Positions 7,055-12,376 of a stretch of DNA of 12,376 bases are shown one piece after another (the stretch's first letter is position 1; each line of letters begins with the position of its first letter). The position numbers and the translations under genes were made by a program. Source of the stretch: Phialocephala subalpina (Eukaryota > Ascomycota > Leotiomycetes > Helotiales > Mollisiaceae); the NCBI GenBank assembly GCA_900073065.1, contig FJOG01000004.1:1810625-1823000 (forward strand). The letters run 5' to 3'. Below the pieces are notes generated by a model. That model made no database searches. It worked only from the letters and a program-made list of their open reading frames with translations, and was not told the origin of the DNA.

Positions 7055-9529
7055 TTACTGAACGTTGCCGTATTGATCTGAATTGTTCGGCCAAGGCTGG
7101 TAGCGGTCGTTCTGCTTGTTCTTCTGAAGATTGGCGTGCTGCTGCGTAAATTTTGAGTTTGGACCATCCATCTGCGAGTGGTGACCCATGCCCGGCATGC
7201 TATTAGAAATATATGCATGATTGTGGGTTGCGTTGCTTGCTAGAGGATGATTTTGAAGCTGTCTATTGTCGTAGGGCGAAGATTTTGCCGTGATTGGATG
7301 GATCTTGGCGAGATGCTCAGAACTTTGTCCAAAGTTGGAGGCACCGAAACTGGCCGCCGTTGGTAAGAAGTTGGCCTGTGTAAAGGAGTCAGGTGGAACA
7401 TCTTGAAAATCAAAAGTTGAATCTGGGAATATAAAATCCGGATGACGCCTCGTTTGCTGGATGTTATATTGGAACTCAGGGTACATTGGAGCGATTTCCG
7501 GAGCGCTACTGGATCGAGCATGGTAGTTCTCGTCATCTGGAATCATTTGCTCAGCTTGCTGGCTGCTGAATATAGGTCCTGATCCAGAGGCTCGGGGATA
7601 GGAGAGCGGTATGGTCGGTTCAAGCGGTGGAAGCTCGGGAGGAACCGTCGATTGCGACCCAGTTTCGTTGTTGTGACTGGTCACAGTCGGGTAGCTGGAC
7701 AGGATTACAGGATTTCGTATTGGTAGTTGTGATAATCCTCGTTCCGCGAGGACTTTAGTGTGCCATAATTTGAATCCTTTGACTGCGACATCTTCGGGGT
7801 TGACTTGGGCTAGCCCAGCTGTAGTACGGTGGGCATCGAGGGTCGCCTCCCTGTAGCACTTCCTATATTCCGAGGTCTGCAATTCGACGGATGAGAGTGA
7901 GAAATCGGCAGCTGAAGTGGAAGTAAACCCTTGATTGCATTAGTCTGTATTTGAAGGGAAGAAGGGTCGTGATGGAAGCTTACATGGACTTGGACATTGA
8001 TCTCCTGGGAACAGAACTCGCCATATTTCGTTCCACTTTTGTACTTCTGCTATAGGGGCGCTTTTCCCACCAGGTTTCTTGCCCCTAGTCTTGGCCTTGA
8101 TATGATTCCATTGTAGATCAGTGACGCCCTCGTTCACCGAGGCCAAGTTTTTTCCGCATCCTTCCCGTCGATGAGTGTTAAGATCCGCAACTCTTTGGTC
8201 TGGGGACCCCTCGAAAATATGGGAGCAGCGTTCGCATTGAACACCAAGGTGTGCTCGCTCGAAGTGATCCCTGGGTATGGTCAGAGAAACCGAAAGAGCC
8301 ATAGGATGTGCCTTTGGAAACTTACCTCAAGCGACGAATGCTAGTAAAGCCCGGCCCAGCGCATGTTCTGTACGGTGCTTTGCCACCTTGCTCCGAAGAA
8401 TGAAATGCATTGTATTTCTCAGGGTCCTTCTTGTGAAAGTGGCATGCGAAATGTTGCTGTTCGTTGGAGATCGATCTTGCTCTCTTCTTCGGCCCGCCTG
8501 ACCTATCGTCATCATTTCCGTCTTGTTGTTGCTCATCCTGTCCGTGGTCTTGATTGTCCTGCTGCTCATTACTATCTCCGTTTCCACTTTTGTTACTGCC
8601 CGAATTGCCGGCACTGAAAATGTGCATGGCAGCTGAACCAACATGACCATTGCCAGCACCGGGTCCATGCTGGGTAAATCCTGACTGCCAGGGTCCAAGC
8701 ACGGCAGACCTTTCCTGGTACCACATAGCATGAAGTTGAGGAATGAGGCGAGCAGCAAGATCAAGATCTCCACCCACAGCTTGGATAACCAGAGCTTCGT
8801 ATCCTTCAGATTGTGCGACCAGTTCATTGTCGTCCTCAGACTCGTCGGTGGTTAAATCATCCATATCGCAGTCACGATCATCGTGCTCGCCCTCGCCTTC
8901 CTGCAGCTGACGCTTTGTATCTTCGTCGCAATTCTGATCGCAGGAGAATGTAGAATCTGGGTCCGACTTCATATCAGAGGCATTCGTTCCGGAATCCTTC
9001 GGCGCCTGAACGTCCTGACCTGCAGGATTAAGAGCCGATTCTACACTATATATGCATACATCAGCGCGTGGCGTTCTAATTTGGAAGGGTGGACGCACAG
9101 GACTTCCTCGGAGTCGTTCGATTCTGGCGTATGCAGCTGGCCTATGAACGATGAGGACGACGAAGTCCCGTCTTCTCTGTGATATGTTCCACCGGATCGA
9201 AGTGTTTCTGTTAGGAATAGATACTGGTTAAGACCGGGAGAGTACCGTGGTTGCTCGTAATGTGGCCCTCGCTGGTTGTCACAGATATATTCTGACGAGT
9301 CGTCGTGCCCTAGGTTGAGACTGAGAGATTTCAAATGTGACTTGCGGTCAACAAAAGACCCGTGGGGTGTGGTATGCGCTCTAGATCTAGATGCTGACCT
9401 AAAGGTTTCCATTGAAGGTGAAATATTGGATCTAGCCTGTATTGAACATGCTTGAGAAGCTTCTTCTGATAATTGCTGCGATACCGGGCGGCCAGCGGTA
9501 CCTCTTGCGTCATGATCGTTGTGCGCCAT
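7055..9529 (-). CDS. Fungal C2H2-like zinc-finger protein, probably nuclear (4 exons, 764 aa)
   Basis: Exons on the minus strand are 9529-9099, 9045-8326, 8270-7984 and 7911-7055. The introns are 53, 55 and 72 nt, with donors GTGCGT, GTAAGT and GTAAGC, branch sites CTGAT, CTGAC and CTAAT, and AG acceptors. All phases match, giving 764 residues. Order: a Ser/Arg-rich start; an acidic block (about 172-220); a helix (224-256); a Gln/Asp-rich linker (297-326); a basic NLS-like PKKRARS (329-335); then the finger module. In the module C345 and C372 pair with H386 and H391, and C396 and C399 with H417 and C422. It opens FACHFHKKDPEKY and TCAGPGF, the layout of the fungal family that reads FACPFxKxDPxKY...CxGPGW followed by an EHLYRRH-like helix and CxxC. 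A WNEIWRVLFPGDQCPSP motif (463-479) also belongs to that family. The tail (481-764) is Gln/Asn/Ser/Pro-rich and disordered. DNA or RNA binding is inferred, not shown. An in-frame ATG ten codons upstream (9559) is an alternative start. Confidence 0.85.
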
Positions 9530-9684
9530 TTCGTCAAATATGCAAACATTGTCAATCATCACACAGACACAAAGAAACGCGTGGAGGAATTTGTATCCAG
9601 AAGTGTCTTGAGAACCCGAGGAGTATGTATCCGCGAGGGGAGACGCCTTGGAGCCATGCTTATCCAGATGACAAAAGAAGGCCA

Positions 9685-9696
9685 CCGTGACGCAAC
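9685..9696 (-). promoter_or_regulatory. CRE-like motif upstream of the zinc-finger gene
   Basis: On the minus strand this reads GTTGCGTCACGG, about 156 nt upstream of the predicted ATG. It is an exact 12-base match to 647-658 and shares GCGTCACGG with two more sites in the left gap. CGTCA is the half-site of ATF/CREB-type bZIP factors, so regulation by such a factor is plausible but inferred. Confidence 0.3.
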
Positions 9697-10666
9697 CTAC
9701 GGGTTCGCAATGAAACTTTCACAGCTTCAATAGGCGGATTCCCTCTGTTACCCTCTCATAGAGCTGGTAGCTTGCCTGAGCTGTTCACCGAGAAGACGAG
9801 ATCTCAGGGGGCCAACTCGTGCACAAACCCGCAATTGAGAACTGCGAGCATGAGCATCAGAGTTCGGCGCATCTGCGCAGGTGGGGGCTGTAAGGGATGG
9901 TGGGCTGGACATGAGCAGGACTGGTGGGGTTTCAGTTCCGGGCTGACTGGCGGCGTCACAATAACAAAATTGTACATTTTTGAATGCTGCAATGAACCTG
10001 ACGCCTATAGTCGTGATACTTGAGCCATTGAAATACTCTCGTGCTCCAGGAGAATTTGAGCCAGAAGCAACATGGTTCTGTTGAGGAATGTACAGACTAG
10101 TCCCCTCGGAAACGAGACCGAGGTTGTCAAATATTTAAACTCGTGGAATTGAGGTATGCTCAGCTGCTAGGTGTTATTGACGGCATGGCCGGGCCGTTAT
10201 TCACCGCTTGTTAAAATCGTTGGGAAGGCGCGAGGCAGACTTCTACTTTCGGCAGGTCGGTACAAGTATGCCTGCCTCAGTACCTATTCCCGATTCCGAA
10301 TTTGTTTTGCAACCACGTTTCATGAGAACAAGGCGAACAAGAATCCCGAACGTGTCTTGGACGGGTCATCCATGAGCTGATACAACCGGATGTGACAAGG
10401 AGCTTGAGATCTCCGTGAGGCATTTGCCCCAGCCCAGCGAGGGCGGCGAGTAGAGTGAGGCTTCGCCCGAGGCGCGCCATGTAATGCGATGTTGCGCATA
10501 CCCGCAAGTACGATGGCACACATGCGCAGGGCGATTGATCGTTGATATAACTTAGGTAACCGCATATTAGCTTGGACATAACAGCAAGCGCGCTGGAAAG
10601 AAACAACAGGAGGGTGGCAAAATGACTCACGAAGGTTTGCGATGAAAGAGGGCTACGATGCCAGAA
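9697..10666. other. Divergent intergenic region, no gene supported
   Basis: This spacer separates the zinc-finger gene (-) from the decayed gene (+). Open frames here (9772-10023 +, 10171-10380 +, and 10277-10738 - overlapping the right end) have erratic composition and no motifs. A minus-strand mini-frame at 9872-9804 begins like a signal peptide (MRRTLMLMLAVLNCGF) but stops after 22 residues with no good splice site. I see no RNA gene, long repeat or terminal inverted repeat. Confidence 0.4.
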
Positions 10667-10674
10667 TATAAAAG
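10667..10674 (+). promoter_or_regulatory. TATA box ahead of the decayed gene at 10876
   Basis: TATAAAAG followed by a pyrimidine-rich run (10686-10715, TTTCGTTTCTTCCATTTACT) and then a leader of about 150 nt to the ATG at 10876. An ATG at 10681 is in frame with 10876 but is only seven bases past the box, so it would lie upstream of the transcription start. A core promoter kept this well suggests that the gene died recently. Confidence 0.45.
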
Positions 10675-10875
10675 GAAAGGATGAGTTTCGTTTCTTCCAT
10701 TTACTTCTTGTTACCAAGTGTAAGCAGCTCTGCCTCATCCCTTTGGTGTATTCAACTCGTTTTTCACCTTCAAGCTCTCAAGTTGGCAGATACACATCGC
10801 AATCAGCAGCACACAGAAAGCCAAAGTACAAGAAAACATCCCGACCAGACCGGCGAAAATCTCCAAGTTGCAGCA

Positions 10876-11770
10876 ATGAAACATTCAACCAGGGTAAGAA
10901 CGGATGACGACATGTCCTATCTTCTCAGTGGGCTTAGCTTGAGCGAAAATATCCATCATGTTCGAAACTCCAAGCAAAAGTCGAAGGAAAAGCCGAAGCC
11001 AAAGCCGAAGCCGGTGGTAAATGACACTAGTAATATAACATCAGACATCTCAACGTATATTTTTTGCTGATATGGTGCAACAGGTTACGGAAGTTGAGAT
11101 GGCTGCAAAGGATTAAAGGAAGACGATGAAGTGATCGATTTGACAACAGGAAAACGCTCGGATAGGTAAGCATTGTGAGCTGTTCATGTGGAAATAACGT
11201 TGCTAACACTTTATTACTAGATTTTGCAAAAGCACGAAGAAGAACGCCAACTAAAGAAGAATAGCTTTTCCAGAGTATGACTTGAATAGAAAGCTTTTGA
11301 GGAAGAAGGACTTGAAGTAAAGTTACGGGAGATTGCATGGCTAGCTGGACTAGTGCAATTTGTGGGTACACAGACTGCAAGGTGATGAGAGGAAGCAATG
11401 GAGTTCGAAGCGCCTGCTCATGCTTAATTTATTGCATATCACATGGATCCCGAATGAAATAATATATCAACAACAAGAGAAGAGTACTTGGGCATCTGTT
11501 CTCTGGAAAAATAGGTTAGTACCTGCTCCAGCACGTGAGCAAGCTCTTAGCCAAGCTAAACCCAATCTATCAAGCCCAAAATGCAGACCTCACCGAGGAG
11601 AAAGTGTCGCCGACCGATCCAACAGCCAAAGATTCTGGAACCAATCACAAAGCTATCAATTACCTTACATCACGCTATTTGCTTTTCTCGATTGCAGATC
11701 TCCGCGTCGAGGTCATCGCGTGGAAATGTCCATTTCGCCGTTTAACGATATGGTCTTATCGTGGGTTGAT
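10876..11770 (+). pseudogene. Decayed multi-exon gene with many in-frame stops
   Basis: The first exon (10876-11016) encodes a charged start: MKHSTRVRTDDDMSYLLSGL, then SLSENIHHVRNSKQKSKEK, then a Lys-Pro run. A 67-nt intron (11017-11083, GTAAAT...CAACAG, branch CTGAT) follows in phase 0, but the next exon stops at TAA 11114-11116. A second, textbook intron lies at 11166-11220 (GTAAGC, branch TGCTAACA, CTAG). After it the frame from 11221 looks like real protein (ILQKHEEERQLKKNSF; KAFEEEGLEVKLREIAWLAG) but holds stops at 11278, 11287, 11383, 11386, 11425, 11455 and 11512. Coherent sequence then resumes in another frame from 11520 (YLLQHVSKLLAKLNPIYQAQ). Splice signals and composition argue for a former gene; no frame now reads through. 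Only a 57-residue product could be made from the first two exons. I do not recognise the family. The 3' boundary is uncertain. Confidence 0.5.
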
Positions 11771-11772
11771 TG

Positions 11773-11890
11773 AAGGTAGTGTACTCTCTCGATTATCTCT
11801 CACTTGCTTTAGAGAGATTGTTCTTGGCTCTCTGCTGCTAGCTGAAGTATACTGTTCTTCTGTCTGTCTTTGTCTTTGATTTCATCTGAG
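11773..11890 (+). promoter_or_regulatory. Pyrimidine-rich leader/promoter of the dehydrogenase gene
   Basis: CT-rich tracts (ACTCTCTCGATTATCTCTCA near 11780, and TTCTTCTGTCTGTCTTTGTC near 11851-11870) lead directly into the ATG at 11891. This is the usual form of a fungal transcription start region and 5' UTR. I see no TATA box nearby. The preceding decayed gene ends close by, so the promoter may extend into it. Confidence 0.35.
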
Positions 11891-12376
11891 ATGGGCTCTA
11901 TTCCTACTACAAGTGCAATGGCGGATACAGAGCATTTTAGTCCGTACCGTACGGATGGGAAGTTGGTGAGTAGAGAGAGTGTTGGCAGATGTTGGGATGA
12001 AACTGAGGAATTGGTAGTATGGCTTCGTGTGCGTAGTCACCGGCGCTCAGCAACCTGTTGGGCAGGCAATTGTGAGAGAATTAGCAGGTTGGTACCCCTC
12101 TTCGACCCGGCAGTGTCAATTGCAGATGGAGACATCGAACAATAACTAATGTTCGATAGCTCACGGTGCTGCCTGCATATACGGTGTGTTCGAACTTCAA
12201 TTGTTGACCCTGACTCTATCGTCGAATCCTTCTCTCTCGAAACACTTTGCCTGACCACCGACAGCCTGCGACAAGGGAACGAGCTCCAGCTATACCTCTC
12301 TGATCGATGAAGCTGCCAAGGAAAGCCAAAACACAAAGGTCATAGGATATCCCTTCAACGTGGCAAAGGAAGAGGA
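11891..12376 (+). CDS. Short-chain dehydrogenase/reductase (SDR), 5' part, runs off the right edge
   Basis: Four exons in the window: 11891-11965, 12018-12087, 12160-12183 and 12265 onward. The introns are 52 nt (GTGAGT...TGGTAG), 72 nt (GTTGGT...GATAG, branch CTAAT) and 81 nt (GTGTGT...GACAG, branch CTGAC). Phases 0, 1 and 1 all join cleanly, giving 93 residues plus a partial codon. After a 25-residue leader come the first Rossmann strand and glycine-rich loop, VCVVTGAQQPVGQAIV (29-44), a variant of the SDR TGxxxGxG motif with Ala in place of the last Gly. The helix continues RELAAHGAAC, then the second strand IYACD (55-59); the acidic residue at its end usually means NAD(H) rather than NADP(H). 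SYTSLIDEAAKE and VIGYPFNVAKEE follow as the next helix and strand. The catalytic Ser-Tyr-Lys lie beyond the window, so activity and substrate cannot be judged. Probably a cytosolic oxidoreductase. Confidence 0.85.

Noticed and set aside
9804..9872. Minus-strand mini-frame beginning like a signal peptide
   Set aside because: It stops after 22 residues, has no credible donor to continue, and lies in the 5' flank of the zinc-finger gene.
10277..10738. Minus-strand open frame of 153 codons
   Set aside because: No motif and erratic composition; it overlaps the TATA box and leader of the plus-strand decayed gene.
1..12376. tRNA, rRNA or CRISPR array
   Set aside because: I searched by eye for T-loop-like GTTCGA contexts and regularly spaced direct repeats; the few TTCGA occurrences have no matching acceptor stems, and no array is present.

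Overview
The window is nuclear DNA from a filamentous ascomycete (Pezizomycotina). The basis is short GT-AG introns of 52-165 nt with CTGAC/CTAAC/CTAAT branch sites, TATA boxes followed by pyrimidine-rich leaders, and secreted, GPI-anchored and C2H2-like proteins of kinds common in such fungi. A leotiomycete is possible, but that is only a guess. There are no bacterial operons, RNA genes or CRISPR arrays. I rebuilt all gene models by hand from splice signals and reading-frame phase.

Layout, left to right. (1) The last 64 codons of an unrecognised charged protein (+, 2-196). (2) A gene-poor gap of about 1.2 kb with three copies of a CRE-like nonamer. (3) A three-exon gene for a 220-residue Ser/Thr-rich GPI-anchored cell-surface protein (-, 2354-1383), with its TATA box. 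(4) A gap of about 1.8 kb with two clean palindromes and no supported gene. (5) A small, apparently frameshifted gene (+, 4325-4794). (6) A two-exon secreted alpha-carbonic anhydrase (+, 4864-5867), whose TATA box lies inside the end of the preceding reading frame. (7) A convergent, C-terminally truncated AIG2/gamma-glutamylcyclotransferase-like gene (-, 6463-6047). (8) A gap with degenerate CTCCATTC repeats. (9) A four-exon gene for a 764-residue protein with a divergent pair of zinc fingers (-, 9529-7055). (10) A gap of more than 1 kb. (11) A decayed multi-exon gene whose frame is broken by stops that could all come from C-to-T transitions (+, 10876 to about 11770). (12) The first four exons of a short-chain dehydrogenase/reductase, running off the right edge (+, 11891 onward).

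The genes do not form a recognisable pathway or biosynthetic cluster. Two products enter the secretory route (the GPI protein and the carbonic anhydrase), one is probably nuclear (the zinc-finger protein) and one is probably a soluble oxidoreductase. Three of the eight loci look broken or truncated (4325-4794, 6047-6463, 10876-11770), so this stretch is partly decaying. I found no convincing new multi-gene system. The best leads are the altered active site of the carbonic anhydrase, the possible anchored/secreted splice switch in the GPI gene, the truncated AIG2 gene and the RIP-like pseudogene.
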